DNA from: Tetragonia tetragonoides
Lineage: Eukaryota; Streptophyta; Magnoliopsida; Caryophyllales; Aizoaceae
Assembly (NCBI GenBank): GCA_038025085.1
Contig: CM076140.1
Span: forward strand, 28,552,501-28,616,500
Direction: 5' to 3'
Length of the DNA stretch: 64,000 nt
Shown piece after piece: positions 35,401 through 47,685 of the stretch. Below the pieces are notes generated by a model. The model did not search any database. It was not told the DNA's origin and saw nothing but the letters and a program-made list of their open reading frames with translations. The position numbers were made by a program, and so were the translations under genes. The first letter of the stretch is position 1. Every line of letters starts with the position of its first letter.

Positions 35401-38400
35401 AAATACTTTGTTTGCACTCATTTGAGTATGAAACTACACCAAGAATGTTTTAAAGTGCAAACAAGCTTCAACTCAAGCTTTTCAATGCATTTATGCGTTT
35501 TAACAGCTCTTACGACTAGGGAGATAGAGATTGAGTTCTTTTGTGTTGTATATTAAGAGAAAGCACCCAAATGTTTTGTTTGCATTCATTTGAGTATGAA
35601 ACTACACAAAGAAAGTTTTAAACTGCAAATAAGATTCAACTCAAGCTTTTGAATACATTTACGCGTTTTAAAAGCTCATACGAGTAGGGTGAAAGAGATT
35701 TGAGTTCTTTTGTGTTGTATATTAAGATAAAGCAACCAAATATTTTGTTTGGATTCATTTGAGTGTGAAACTACACCTAGGATGTTTACAAGTACAAACA
35801 AGCTTCATCTCAAGCTTTTGAAAACATTTACGCGTTTTAAAAGCTCATACGATTAGGGTGAAAGAGATTTGAGTACTTTTGTGTTGTATATTAAGAGAAA
35901 GCATACAAATACTTTGTTTGCTTTCATTTGAGTGTGAAACTACACCAAGGATGTTTACAAGTACAAACAAGCTTCAACTCAAGCTTTTGAAAGCATTTAC
36001 GCGTTTTAAAAGCTCATACGATTAGGGTGAAAGAGATTTGAGTACTTTTGTGTTGTATATTAAGAGAAAGCATCCAAATACTTTATTTGCATTCATTTGA
36101 GTGTTAAACTACACCTAGGATGTTTACAAGTACAAACAAGCTTCAACTCAAGCTTTTGAATGCATTTACGCGTTTTAAAAGCTCATACGAGTTGGGTGAA
36201 AGAGATTGAGTTCTTTTGTGTTTTAACTAAAGCTTTTGAATGCATTTTCGCGTTTTATAAGCTCATACGAGTAGGGTGAAAGAGATTTGAGTTCTTTTGT
36301 GTTGTATATGAGAAAGCATCCAAATACTTTGTTTGGATTCATTTGAGTGTGAAACTACACCTAGGATGTTTCCAAGTACAAACAAGCTTAAATTCAAGCT
36401 TTTGAATGCATTTACGCGTTTTAAAAGCTCTTACGAGTAGGGTGAAAGAGATTTGAGTTCTTTTGTGTTTTATATTAAGAGAAAGCATCCAAATACTTTT
36501 TTTGGATTCATTTGAGTGTGAAACTACACCTAGGATGTTTACAAGTACAAACAAGCTTCAACTCAACCTTTTGAATGTATTTACGCATTTTAAAAGCTCA
36601 TACAAGTAGGTTGAAAGAGATTTGAGTTCTTTTGTGTTGTATATTAAGAGAAAGCATCCAAATACTTTGTTTGCACTCATTTGAGTATGAAACTACACCA
36701 AGAATGTTTTGAAGTGCAAACAAGCTTCAACTCAAGCTTTTGAATGCATTTACGCGTTTTAACAGCTCTTACGACTAGGGTGATAGAGATTGAGTTCTTT
36801 TGTGTTGTATATTAAGAGAAAGCACCCAAATGTTTTGTTTGCATTCATTTGAGTATGAAACTACACCAAGTAAGTTTTAAAGTGCAAACAAGCTTCAACT
36901 CAAGCTTTTGAATACATTTACGCGTTTTAAAAGCTCATACGAGTAGGTTGAAAGAGATTGAGTTCTTTTGTGTTGTAACTCAAGCTTTTGAATGCATTTA
37001 CGCGTTTTATAAGCTCATACGAGTAGGGTGAAAGAGATTTGAGTTCTTTTGTGTTGTATATGAGAAAGCATCCAGATACTTTGTTTGGATTCATTTGAGT
37101 GTGAAACTACACCTAGGATGTTTACAAGTACAAACAAGCTTAAACTCAAGCTTTTGAATGCATTTACGTTTTTTAAAAGCTCATACGAGTAGGGTGAAAG
37201 AGATTTGAGTTCTTTCGTGTTGACTATTAAGAGAAAGCATCCAAATACTTTGTTTGCATTCATTTGAGTGTGAAACTACACCTAGCATGTTTACAAGTAC
37301 AAACAAGCTTCAACTCAAGCTTTTGATTGCATTTACGCGTTTCAAAAGCTCATACGAGTAGGGTGAAAGAGATTTGAGTTCTTTAATATTAAGAGAAAGC
37401 ATCCAAACACTTTGTTTGCATTCATTTGAGTGTGAAACAACTCCAAGGATGTTTACAAATACAAACAAGCTTCAACTCAAGCTTTTGAATGCATTTACGC
37501 ATTTTAAAAGCTCATACGAGTAGGGTGAAAGAGATTTGAGTTCTTTTGTTTTGTATATTAAGAGAAAGCATCCAAATTCTTTGTTTGCATTCATTTGAGT
37601 GTGAAACTACACCTAGGATGTGTACAAGTACAAACAAGCTTCAACTCAAGCTTTTGAATGCATTTACGCGTTTTAAAAGCTCATACGAGTAGGGTGAAAG
37701 AGACTTGAGTTCTTTTGTGTTGTATATTAAGAGAAAGCATCCAAATACTTTGTTTTGATTCATTTGAGTGTGAAACTACACCTAGGATGTTTACAAGTAC
37801 AAACAAGCTTCAACTCAATCTTTGGAATGCATTTACGCGTTTTAAAAGCTCTTACGAGTAGGGTGAAAGAGATTTGAGTTCTTTTGTGTTTTATATTAAG
37901 AGAAAGCATCTAAATACTTTGTTTGGATTCATTTGAGTGATAAACTACACCTAGGTTGTTTACAAGTACAAACAAGCTGCAACTCAACCTTTTGAATGCA
38001 TTTACGCATTTTAAAAGCTCATACAAGTAGGGTGAAAGAGATTTGAGTTCTTTTGTGTTGTATATTAAGAGAAAGCATCCAAATACTTTGTTTTCACTCA
38101 TTTGAGTATGAAACTACACCAAGAAAGTTTTAAAGTGCAAACAAGCTTCAACTCAAGCTTTTGAATACATTTACGCGTTTTAAAACCTCATACGAGTAGG
38201 GTGAAAGAGATTTGAGTTCTTTTGTGTTGTATATTAAGATAAAGCAACTAAATACTTTGTTTGGATTCATTTGAGTGTGAAACTACACCTAGGATGTTTA
38301 CAAGTACAAACAAGCTTCAACTCAAGCTTTTAAAAGCATTTACGCGTTTTAAAAGCGCATACGATTAGGGTGAAAGAGATTTGAGTACTTTTGTGTTGTA

Positions 38401-41400
38401 TATTAAGAGAAAGCATCCAAATACTTTGTTTGCATTCAATTGAGTGTGAAACTACACCTAGGATGTTTACAAGTACAAACAAGCTTCAACTCAAGCTTTT
38501 GAAAGCATTTACGCGTGTTAAAAGCTCATACGATTAGGGTGAAAGAGATTTGAGTTCTTTTGTGTTGTATATTAAGAGAAAGCATCCAAACACTTTTCTT
38601 GGGTTCATTTGAGTGTGAAACTACACCTAGGATGTTTACAAGTACAAACAAGCTTCAACTCAAGCTTTTGAAAGCATTTACGCGTTTTAAAAGCTCATAC
38701 GGGTAGGGTAAAAGAGATTCGAGTTCTTTTGTGTTGTAAACTAAGAGAAAGCATCCAAATACTTTGTTTGGATTCATTTGAGTGTGAAACTACACCTAGG
38801 ATGTTTACAAGTACAAACAAGCTTCAACTCAAGCTTTTGAATGCATTTACGCGTTTTAAATGCTCATACAAGTAGGGTGAAAGAGATTTGAGTTCTTTTG
38901 TGTTGAATATTAAGAGAAAGCATCCAAATACTTTGTTTGGATTCATTTGAGTGTGAAACTACACCTAGGATGTTTACAAGTACAAACAAGCTTCAACTCA
39001 AGCTTTTGAATGCATTTACGCGTTTTAAAAGCTCATACGAGTTGGGTGAAAGAGATTGAGTTCTTTTGTGTTGTAACTCAAGCTTTTGAATGCATTTACG
39101 CGTTTTATAAACTCATACGAGTAGGGTGAAAGAGATTTGAGTTCTTTTGTGTTGTATATGAGAAAGCATCCACATACTTTGTTTGGATTCATTTGAGTGT
39201 GAAACTACACCTGGGATGTTTACAAGTACAAACAAGCTTCAACTCAAGCTTTTGAATGCATTTACGCGTTTTAAAAGCTCATACGAGTTGGGTGAAAGAG
39301 ATTGAGTTCTTTTGTGTTGTAACTCAAGCTTTTGAATGCATTTACGCGTTTTATAAGCTCATACGAGTAGGGTGAAAGATATTTGAGTTCTTTTGTGTTG
39401 TATATGAGAAACCATCCAAATGCTTTGTTTGGATTCAATTGAGTGTGAAACTACACCTAGGATGTTTACAAGTACAAACAAGCTTAAACTGAAGCTTTTG
39501 AATGTATTTACGCGTTTTAAAAGCTCATACGAGTAGGGTGAAAGAGATTTGAGTTCTTTTGTGTTGAATATTAAGAGAAAGCATCCAAATACTTTGTTTG
39601 CATTCATTTGAGTTTGAAACTACACCTAGGATGTTTACAAGTACAAACAAGCTTCAACTCAAGCTTTTGAATGCATTTACGCGTTTTAAAAGCTCATACC
39701 AGTAGGGTGAAAGAGATTTGAGTTCTTTTGTGTTGTATATTAAGAGAAAGCATCCAAATACTTTGTTTGGATTCATTTGAGTGTGAAACTACACCAAGGA
39801 TGTTTACAAGTACAAACAAGCTTCAACTCAAGCTTTGGAATGCATTTACGCGTTTTAAAAGCTCATACGAGTAGGGTGAAAGAGATTTGAGTTCTTTTGT
39901 GTTTTATATTAAGAGAAAGCATCCAAATACTTTGTTTGGATTCATTTGAGTGTGAAACTATACCTAGGATGTTTACAAGTACAAACCAGCTTCAGCTCAA
40001 GCTTTTGAATGCATTTACGCGTTTTAAAAGCTCATACAAGTCGGGTGAAAGAGATTTGAGTTCTTTTGTGTTTTACATTAAGAGAAAGCATCCAAATACT
40101 TTGTTTCGATTCATTTGAGTGTGAAACTACACCTAGGATGTTTACAAGTACAAACAAGCTTCAACTCAAGCTTTTGAATGCATTTACGCGTTTTAAAAGC
40201 TCATACGAGTTGGGTGAAAGAGATTGAGTTCTTTTGTGTTGTAACTCAAGCTTTTGAATGCATTTACGCGTTTTATAAACTCATACGAGTAGGGTGAAAG
40301 AGATTTGAGTTCTTTTGTGTTGTATATGAGAAAGCATCCACATACTTTGTTTGGATTCATTTGAGTGTGAAACTACACCTGGGATGTTTACAAGTACAAA
40401 CAAGCTTCAACTCAAGCTTTTGAATGCATTTACGCGTTTTAAAAGCTCATACGAGTTGGGTGAAAGAGATTGAGTTCTTTTGTGTTGTAACTCAAGCTTT
40501 TGAATGCATTTACGCGTTTTATAAGCTCATACGAGTAGGGTGAAAGATATTTGAGTTCTTTTGTGTTGTATATGAGAAACCATCCAAATGCTTTGTTTGG
40601 ATTCAATTGAGTGTGAAACTACACCTAGGATGTTTACAAGTACAAACAAGCTTAAACTGAAGCTTTTGAATGCATTTACGCGTTTTAAAAGCTCATACGA
40701 GTAGGGTGAAAGAGATTTGAGTTCTTTTGTGTTGAATATTAAGAGAAAGCATCCAAATACTTTGTTTGCATTCATTTGAGTTTGAAACTACACCTAGGAT
40801 GTTTACAAGTACAAACAAGCTTCAACTCAAGCTTTTGAATGCATTTACGCGTTTTAAAAGCTCATACCAGTAGGGTGAAAGAGATTTGAGTTCTTTTGTG
40901 TTGTATATTAAGAGAAAGCATCCAAATACTTTGTTTGGATTCATTTGAGTGTGAAACTACACCAAGGATGTTTACAAGTACAAACAAGCTTCAACTCAAG
41001 CTTTGGAATGCATTTACGCGTTTTAAAAGCTCATACGAGTAGGGTGAAAGAGATTTGAGTTCTTTTGTGTTTTATATTAAGAGAAAGCATCCAAATACTT
41101 TGTTTGGATTCATTTGAGTGTGAAACTATACCTAGGATGTTTACAAGTACAAACCAGCTTCAGCTCAAGCTTTTGAATGCATTTACGCGTTTTAAAAGCT
41201 CATACAAGTCGGGTGAAAGAGATTTGAGTTCTTTTGTGTTTTACATTAAGAGAAAGCATCCAAATACTTTGTTTCGATTCATTTGAGTGTGAAACTACAC
41301 CTAGGATGTTTACAAGTACAAACAAGCTTCAACTCAAGCTTTTGAATGCATTTACGCGTTTTAAAAGCTCATACAAGTAGGGTGAAAGAGATTTGAGTTC

Positions 41401-43022
41401 TTTTGTGTTGAATATTAAGAGAAAGCATCCAAATACTTTGTTTGGATTCATTCGAGTGTGAAACTACACCTAGGATGTTTACAAGTACAAAGAAGCTTCA
41501 ACTCAAGCTTTTGAATGCATTTACGCGTTTTAAAAGCTCATACGAGTTGGGTGAAAGAGATTGAGTTCTTTTGTGCTGTAACTCAAGCTTTTGAATGCAT
41601 TTACGTGTTTTATAAGCTCATACGAGTAGGGTGAAAGAGATTTGAGTTGTTTTGTGTTGTATATGAGAAAGCATCCACATACTTTGTTTGGATTCATTTG
41701 AGTGTGAAACTACACCTGGGATGTTTACAAGTACAAACAAGCTTCAACTCAAGCTTTTGAATGCATTTACGCGTTTTAAAAGCTCATACGAGTTGGGTGA
41801 AAGAGATTGAGTTCTTTTGTGTTGTAACTCAAGCTTTTGAATGCATTTACGCGTTTTATAAGCTCATACGAGTAGGGTGAAAGATATTTGAGTTCTTTTG
41901 TGTTGTATATGAGAAACCATCCAAATGCTTTGTTTGGATTCAATTGAGTGTGAAACTACACCTAGGATGTTTACAAGTACAAACAAGCTTAAACTCAAGC
42001 TTTTGAATGCATTTACGCGTTTTAAAAGCTCATACGAGTAGGGTGAAAGAGATTTGAGTTCTTTTGTGTTGAGTATTAAGAGAAAGCATCCAAATACTTT
42101 GTTTGCATTCATTTGAGTTTGAAACTACACCTAGGATGTTTACAAGTACAAACAAGCTTCAACTCAAGCTTTTGAATGCATTTACGCGTTTTAAAAGCTC
42201 ATACCAGTAGGGTGAAAGAGATTTGAGTTCTTTTGTGTTGTATTTTAAGAGAAAGCATCCAAATACTTTGTTTGGATTCATTTGAGTGTGAAACTACACC
42301 AAGGATGTTTACAAGTACAAACAAGCTTCAACTTAAGCTTTGGAATGCATTTACGCGTTTTAAAAGCTCATACGAGTAGGGTGAAAGAGATTTGAGTTCT
42401 TTTGTGTTTTATATTAAGAGAAAGCATCCAAATACTTTGTTTGGATTCATTTGAGTGTGAAACTATACCTAGGATGTTTACAAGTACAAACCAGCTTCAG
42501 CTCAAGCTTTTGAATGCATTTACGCGTTTTAAAAGCTCATACAAGTCGGGTGAAAGAGATTTGAGTTCTTTTGTGTTTTACATTAAGAGAAAGCATCCAA
42601 ATACTTTGTTTCGATTCATTTGAGTGTGAAACTACACCTAGGATGTTTACAAGTACAAACAAGCTTCAACTCAAGCTTTTGAATGCATTTACGCGTTTTA
42701 AAAGCTCATACAAGTAGGGTGAAAGAGATTTGAGTTCTTTTGTGTTTTATATTAAGAGAAAGCATCCAAATACTTTGTTTGCACTCATTTGAGTATGAAA
42801 CTACACCAAGAATGTTTCAATGTGCAAACAAGCTTCAACTCAAGGTTTTGAATGGATTTACGCGTTTTAACAGCTCTTACGACTATGGTGATAGAGATTG
42901 AGTTGTTTTGTGTTGTGTATTAAGAGAAAGCACCCAAATATGTTGTTTGCATTCATTTGGGTTTGAAACTACACCAAGAATGTTTTAAAGTGCAAACAAG
43001 CTTCAACTCAAGCTTTTGAATG
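32483..43022 (+). repeat. Satellite array, forward orientation, with higher-order repeats
   Basis: About 62 monomers of types A and B, plus short units where GTGTTGTAACTC joins AAGCTTTTGAATGC (about 33271, 36975, 39075, 39320, 40243, 40488, 41578, 41823) and units with a small deletion (GTATATGAGAAAGC). No genes are seen. From about 38,870 to 42,670 the array is organised as a higher-order repeat (separate entry). The array ends in GAATG at fragment F. Confidence 0.95.
38871..42672 (+). repeat. Higher-order repeat, three units (1,168 / 1,337 bp)
   Basis: The landmark GAGTTGGGTGAAAGAGATTGAG recurs at about 39041, 40209 and 41546, giving steps of 1,168 and 1,337 bp. Private variants repeat in each unit in the same order: CACCTGGGATG, CATACCAGTAGGG, AAACCAGCTTCAGC and TTTACATTAAG. 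The third unit carries one extra ~169-bp monomer in front, and a similar monomer precedes the first unit at about 38871, so the shorter step is the same unit minus one monomer. Copies are nearly identical, so the amplification is recent. Confidence 0.88.
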
Positions 43023-43210
43023 TGATGCAGGAGCAACATGCTTCAAAAACGATACACATCATATTCACCATTATATAGATCTTATTAATGATCTTGATTC
43101 CTCTACACGGCTCTTCAAGAAAAACAATGGTGTTTTCCAAGGGGAATTGAAAGAACATTCAATCTTAGTTCTATTATATTCGTTTATGGAGCATGTTTTA
43201 AAATGGGTTA
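43023..43210 (+). mobile_element. LTR fragment F, copy 2, left part
   Basis: Starts TGATGCAGGAGCAAC after satellite GAATG, exactly as at 12044 and 54089. It is interrupted after AAAATGGGTTA by the CRM element. The 621 bp to its left match the same distance before copy 1. Its LTR-encoded reading frame has no stop, unlike copies 1 and 3. Confidence 0.85.
43206..43210. repeat. Target-site duplication GGTTA of the CRM element (left)
   Basis: GGTTA repeats at 48470-48474. Copies 1 and 3 of fragment F are natural empty sites with a single GGTTACAATTACATTG, so the duplication is proven by comparison within the window. Confidence 0.95.
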
Positions 43211-43994
43211 TGATACGTTTGCAATTACAACCTTAGCAATTTGTAAACAAAAACAGAGGATTAAGAGAAGAAAGGATAATGAGTATCACCACCAAAGCTA
43301 TAAAGGATTAAACCACCAAGCTATGGATAAAGAATACTACTTGCTCACCAAATAACCCTAAGATTATTGTAAAGAACGCAAGATTTGTAAGAAGGCAGCA
43401 GCCGTGTAATTTTCATTCATCAACAAGTGCCTTTTACATCAGCTGTTCTTACATATTTATAGGAGTCACAAATGTGCCCTAATAACCTAAGAGTACTCTA
43501 GAAAGGGTGAGCTGTCCAAGAGTAGTGCCCAAGCAAAATGAAACTTCAGTATTTTGCCCAAAAATGAGCCAAATACGTGCAGTACAATTTGGAGCGCATT
43601 TCCTTCCGTTTTGGACCACTTGACAGCTGTTGCTTGTCCTTGCATAAGGACAAACGTGGGTGAGCTGTAAGGAGCCTCATTCTTCATCCTTACCTGCCCC
43701 ATGTGCTCTTAGGCGCGCCTTACTCAGCAACTACTTAGGGAATTCAAATAACAACTAATTACATTTGTTAATTATGCTAATTACATGCAGGGTGCACTAT
43801 AACTAACACTAATCACAAATGCTTATTTGTACGGATTAATCTTGTACGGACATAACCTAGATTAAGTGGCCAAAAGGACACTAAGACCTCTAGGACCAGA
43901 ATTATCACCATTCAAACGTGAGAGAGTCCCAAATGCCATGATTAATGCATTAATGCTCACGCTCGTAACTTGATGACCTGATGCTAACGCATCA
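43211..43994 (-). repeat. 3' LTR of the CRM element (784 bp)
   Basis: On the minus strand it begins TGATGCGTTAGCATC (43994) and ends GCAAACGTATCA (43211). TATAAATA on the minus strand at 43461-43454. The pol frame enters it as DDALASGHQ and stops at 43862. Confidence 0.92.
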
Positions 43995-46900
43995 TCCTCC
44001 CCAACTTTTTTTGGATTTGCCCTCAAATCATCAAGGTATTCATCCTCCAAATAAGGCAGCAGATCTCCCACATTGAAAGTTGCTGAAATTGAACTCTCTC
44101 CAGGTAGTTCAAGCTTGTATGCATTGTCGTTGATCTTCTCGATGATTTTAAAAGGGCCTTCTGATCTGGGCATCAACTTGTGCTTTCTTTTTGCTGGAAA
44201 CCTCTCCTTCCTAAGGTGTAACCACACTAAATCTCCTTGCATTCTTGGCCAATAAAAGTGCTCACTTAAGACCTCAAGAGTCTTCACAATGCCAAAGTGG
44301 CCAGCCAATCCTCCTAAGTGAGCTTCCCTTATAAGTAGGTCTCGAATTGAGCCCTTAGGGATACACAATCTGTTGTGCTTGAAAAGGAACCCTTCATGAA
44401 TGTGAAAAGGGCCTTTTTCCACCTCCTTGTTGCCATCAAACATGGGAGAGAAATCTGGATCATCTTTGTAAAGTTCCCGTATGAAAGAGAAGCCTAAAAC
44501 CTTGGCCTCGAGGATAGACAACATAGAATGTCGCCTTGATAAAGCATCGGCTACCACATTGCTTGCACCAGTTTTGTACTTAGATACAAAGGAGAATGAT
44601 TGAAGATATTCCACCCATTTAGCATGTCTTGAACTCAACTTGTGCTGCCCATTAATATACTTCAACGCTTCATGATCAGAGTGCAAAATGAACTGCCTTG
44701 GTTTTAAGTAATGAGCCCAATGATCAAGAGCCCTCACAATTGCATAGAACTCTTTGTCATAAGTGCTGTAATTCCCTCTTGAACCATTCAACTTCTCACT
44801 GAAATAAGCAATAGGACGCTTATTTTGCACCAAAACAGCTCCAATACCGGTTCCACAAGCATCACATTCCACTTCAAATGGTTGATCAAAGTTAGGCAAA
44901 GCTAGTATAGGGGTGGAGCTAAGCCTTTCCTTGATGGCCTCAAAAGCATTTTGAGCCATGGGAGTCCACTCAAAGACACCTTTCTTCATACAATCCGTAA
45001 GTGGTGCTAAAAGAGAGCTGAATTGCTTGATGAATCTTCTGTAAAAAGAAGCTAGCCCATGGAAGCTCCTTACTTGCGTGATGCTAGTAGGAGTAGGCCA
45101 TGTCTTAATCGCCTCAACCTTGCTGGGATCAACAACTATACCATCCTTGGACACAATGTAACCAAGAAACGTGACACTAGGAACAAAGAAATCACATTTC
45201 TCAAGCTTAGCAAACAGCTTGTATTGCCTTAGAGCCTCAAAAACGCGTGTTAGGTGCTGCACATGCTCAGAATCACTCTTAGAGTATATGAGAATATCAT
45301 CAAAATACACAACAACAAATTTACCAATAAAGGAACGCAATACCTCATTCATAAGACGCATGAATGTGCTAGGAGCATTGGACAACCCAAATGGCATTAC
45401 AAGCCATACATAAAGACCTCCTTTCGTCTTGAAGGCTGTCTTCCATTCATCCCCATCCTTCATTCTAATTTGATGGTAACCACTCCTCAAATCCACTTTA
45501 GAGAAGACACAAGAACCAAACAACTCATCAAGCATATCATCCAAGCGAGGAATTGGATATCTATACTTAATGGTAATGTTGTTAACTGAACGGTTATCAA
45601 CACACATTCTCATGCTTCCATCCTTTTTTGGCACAAGGAGAGCTGGTACACTACAAGGACTCATGCTCTCTCTAATGTATCCCCTATCAAGTAACTCCTC
45701 TACTTGACGTTGTAACTCCTTAGTTTCTTGGGGATTACACCTATAAGCTGCTTTGTTAGGAAGTGAGGCTCCCGGAACATAGTCTATTGGATGCTCTATG
45801 CCCCTAATGGGTGGCAAACCATGGGGTAAATCAGATGGGAACACGTCGACATACTTTTCAAGCAAAGGTTGCATTAACGCATGTAAAGGCTTTCCAACAA
45901 TGTTCTCATTCTCCCCAAGCAACACCAGCGTATAAACAACATTTCCATGCACCATTTCATACTCTAAATCAGCACCTTTAACAATCATAGCATGCTTTGA
46001 TGAGTTAGAAACAGAATAACCCTCCCCAACTTGCGTTCCCCCACATAAAGACAATTTTGCGGCTTGCAAATTAATTTTCTTTCCCTGAACCTCAAAAGAG
46101 TAAACATTTCTAAAGCCATCATGCATTAATCTTCTATCATATAACCAAGGTCTACCTAACAGCAAATGACAAGCATCCATGGGGATCACATCACACAAAA
46201 TCTCATCATTGTATACTTTTCCAATCGAAAAAGGGATTGTGACTTGTTTTGTTACCTTGGCTTTGCTTCCCTTCTCTAACCATTGCAAGGAATAAGGATG
46301 AGGGTGTTCTTTGGTGGCCAATCCAAGCTTTTCCACCATGAGAGTAGACGCCACATTGGTGCAAGAACCGCCATCAATGATTAAAGTGCAAAGCTTTTCT
46401 TTCACGGTGCACTTGGTTTGAAATATCTTCTCCCTTTGAGATAGTGTCTCCTCTGCCTCTCTAGCATGAAGGACCCTTTGAACCACCAATAGAGGTGAGC
46501 CTTGGTCAGGTTCAATGTCCAATTCATTGTCAATAGATTGCTCTTCATTCTGCTCCTTCTCGTCATCCAATTGCCTAAGCTCATCATACTCACGGAGAGA
46601 TAACACTCTCTTGTTGGGGCACTCAGCTTGAAAGTGTCCATAGCCTTGACACTTGAAGCATTTCCTAGAGAGAGATGGTCTAAGAGCATCCTTGTTGGCC
46701 TTAGGATCTCTAGGAAACCTTTTGTCATTTTCGCTCCCTTTAGAAGAACTTTCTGCCCGAGGAGTAAAACTCCTAAATGTGGGCTTTGCTGCTGGTTTCT
46801 TCGCTTTCTCTTGCTTTTTAATCTTCAAAGCCAACTTGTATACATCATCTAGAGACCAAAAAGGCTGGACTTCAACTCTATTACCAACATTGGTGTCTAA

Positions 46901-47518
46901 ACCAGAAATAAAACGCGCAATTGAGAGTTGTGGATCCTCTACAATGCCGGTTCTGATTTGTAGTTGCTCAAAATCTCTAATGTAATCTGCTACACTTAGA
47001 GTTCCTTGACTGAAATTTGTGAGCTTGAGGTAGAGATCTTGAGTATAGGAAGGGGGCACAAAGCGTTTGTGCATGATTTTCTTAAGCTTGGGCCATGAAC
47101 GCACCCTAGATTTACCCTCACGCTCTCTTTGTAGTTTCATGCTTTCATACCACAAAGAAGCATACTTTTTGAGCTTCAAAACAGCAACTTTGAAACTCTT
47201 TTCCTCACTATACCCCTTGGTATCAAACAATCTACCCATTTGTTGCTCCCACTTCAAATAGTCATCTGGGTTTGTACCACCATCAAAATCAGGGGGTTCA
47301 AACTTTAAATCACCCCATCGCTCATCTTTTCTCCTTGGACTAAGAGAACCATCATCATCACCTCGACCACGAGCTCTACCTCTACCAATGTTGAGAAAAT
47401 CAGTCATTTGTTGGGTGAGGTTGCTAAGTTGTTCCTTAACCTCACGCATCTCCCTTTCTCTCCTAAGCTCTTTAGCTTGCTCAAGAGTTAAATTTCTGGG
47501 TATTTGTTCATCATCCAT
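43862..47518 (-). CDS. CRM gag-pol polyprotein, integrase core deleted
   Basis: Single open frame of 1,218 codons from ATG 47518 (MDDEQIPRNLTLEQ). gag covers ~1-280 (DDYLKWEQQMGRLF, ASLWYESMK). The CCHC knuckle is C287/C290/H295/C300. The protease site LIIDGGSCTNVA has Asp382. RT spans ~570-800 with YFDD at 738-741. RNase H covers ~880-995 with Asp885, Glu908, Asp948 and Asp991. The integrase zinc-finger histidines are present (REAHLGGLAGHFG), but after HFYWPRMQ (residue ~1094) the frame jumps to GDLVWLHLRKERF. The second half of the zinc finger and the whole D,D-35-E core, about 250 residues judging from the sister element, are absent without a frameshift. Residues from ~1176 (DALAS) are encoded by the LTR. 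RT and RNase H look intact. It could reverse-transcribe but not integrate on its own. Confidence 0.92.
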   Translation of the reverse strand: MDDEQIPRNLTLEQAKELRREREMREVKEQLSNLTQQMTDFLNIGRGRARGRGDDDGSLSPRRKDERWGDLKFEPPDFDGGTNPDDYLKWEQQMGRLFDTKGYSEEKSFKVAVLKLKKYASLWYESMKLQREREGKSRVRSWPKLKKIMHKRFVPPSYTQDLYLKLTNFSQGTLSVADYIRDFEQLQIRTGIVEDPQLSIARFISGLDTNVGNRVEVQPFWSLDDVYKLALKIKKQEKAKKPAAKPTFRSFTPRAESSSKGSENDKRFPRDPKANKDALRPSLSRKCFKCQGYGHFQAECPNKRVLSLREYDELRQLDDEKEQNEEQSIDNELDIEPDQGSPLLVVQRVLHAREAEETLSQREKIFQTKCTVKEKLCTLIIDGGSCTNVASTLMVEKLGLATKEHPHPYSLQWLEKGSKAKVTKQVTIPFSIGKVYNDEILCDVIPMDACHLLLGRPWLYDRRLMHDGFRNVYSFEVQGKKINLQAAKLSLCGGTQVGEGYSVSNSSKHAMIVKGADLEYEMVHGNVVYTLVLLGENENIVGKPLHALMQPLLEKYVDVFPSDLPHGLPPIRGIEHPIDYVPGASLPNKAAYRCNPQETKELQRQVEELLDRGYIRESMSPCSVPALLVPKKDGSMRMCVDNRSVNNITIKYRYPIPRLDDMLDELFGSCVFSKVDLRSGYHQIRMKDGDEWKTAFKTKGGLYVWLVMPFGLSNAPSTFMRLMNEVLRSFIGKFVVVYFDDILIYSKSDSEHVQHLTRVFEALRQYKLFAKLEKCDFFVPSVTFLGYIVSKDGIVVDPSKVEAIKTWPTPTSITQVRSFHGLASFYRRFIKQFSSLLAPLTDCMKKGVFEWTPMAQNAFEAIKERLSSTPILALPNFDQPFEVECDACGTGIGAVLVQNKRPIAYFSEKLNGSRGNYSTYDKEFYAIVRALDHWAHYLKPRQFILHSDHEALKYINGQHKLSSRHAKWVEYLQSFSFVSKYKTGASNVVADALSRRHSMLSILEAKVLGFSFIRELYKDDPDFSPMFDGNKEVEKGPFHIHEGFLFKHNRLCIPKGSIRDLLIREAHLGGLAGHFGIVKTLEVLSEHFYWPRMQGDLVWLHLRKERFPAKRKHKLMPRSEGPFKIIEKINDNAYKLELPGESSISATFNVGDLLPYLEDEYLDDLRANPKKVGEDDALASGHQVTSVSINALIMAFGTLSRLNGDNSGPRGLSVLLAT
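43995..44008 (-). promoter_or_regulatory. Polypurine tract of the CRM element
   Basis: Minus strand AAGTTGGGGAGGA, directly before the 3' LTR start. It overlaps the polyprotein frame, as expected when pol continues into the LTR. Confidence 0.7.
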
Positions 47519-47671
47519 GGCTGTTTGTGAGTTTGGTTGTGTTTAAGCTAGGAATTGTGTTTGGGCTGTAAATGGGTTCTTTTGTGACTCAAAGATTGGA
47601 ACTTTGGACGTGATTGAGACAAGAAAGGAGAGAACTTTGATGAGAGAAAATGGTGCTAAGGTTAAACCTAT

Positions 47672-47683
47672 GCTCTGATACCA
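47672..47683 (-). promoter_or_regulatory. Primer-binding site (initiator tRNA-Met type)
   Basis: TGGTATCAGAGC on the minus strand, two bases from the 5' LTR end at 47686. The leader between it and the gag ATG is about 150 bp, much shorter than the ~910 bp leader of the gag-only relative at 4886-5795. Confidence 0.92.
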
Positions 47684-47685
47684 AA

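Noticed and set aside
45171..47261. Plus-strand frames opposite the CRM gag-pol (up to 111 codons)
   Set aside because: Antisense shadows of a strong 1,218-codon coding frame with no recognisable domain.
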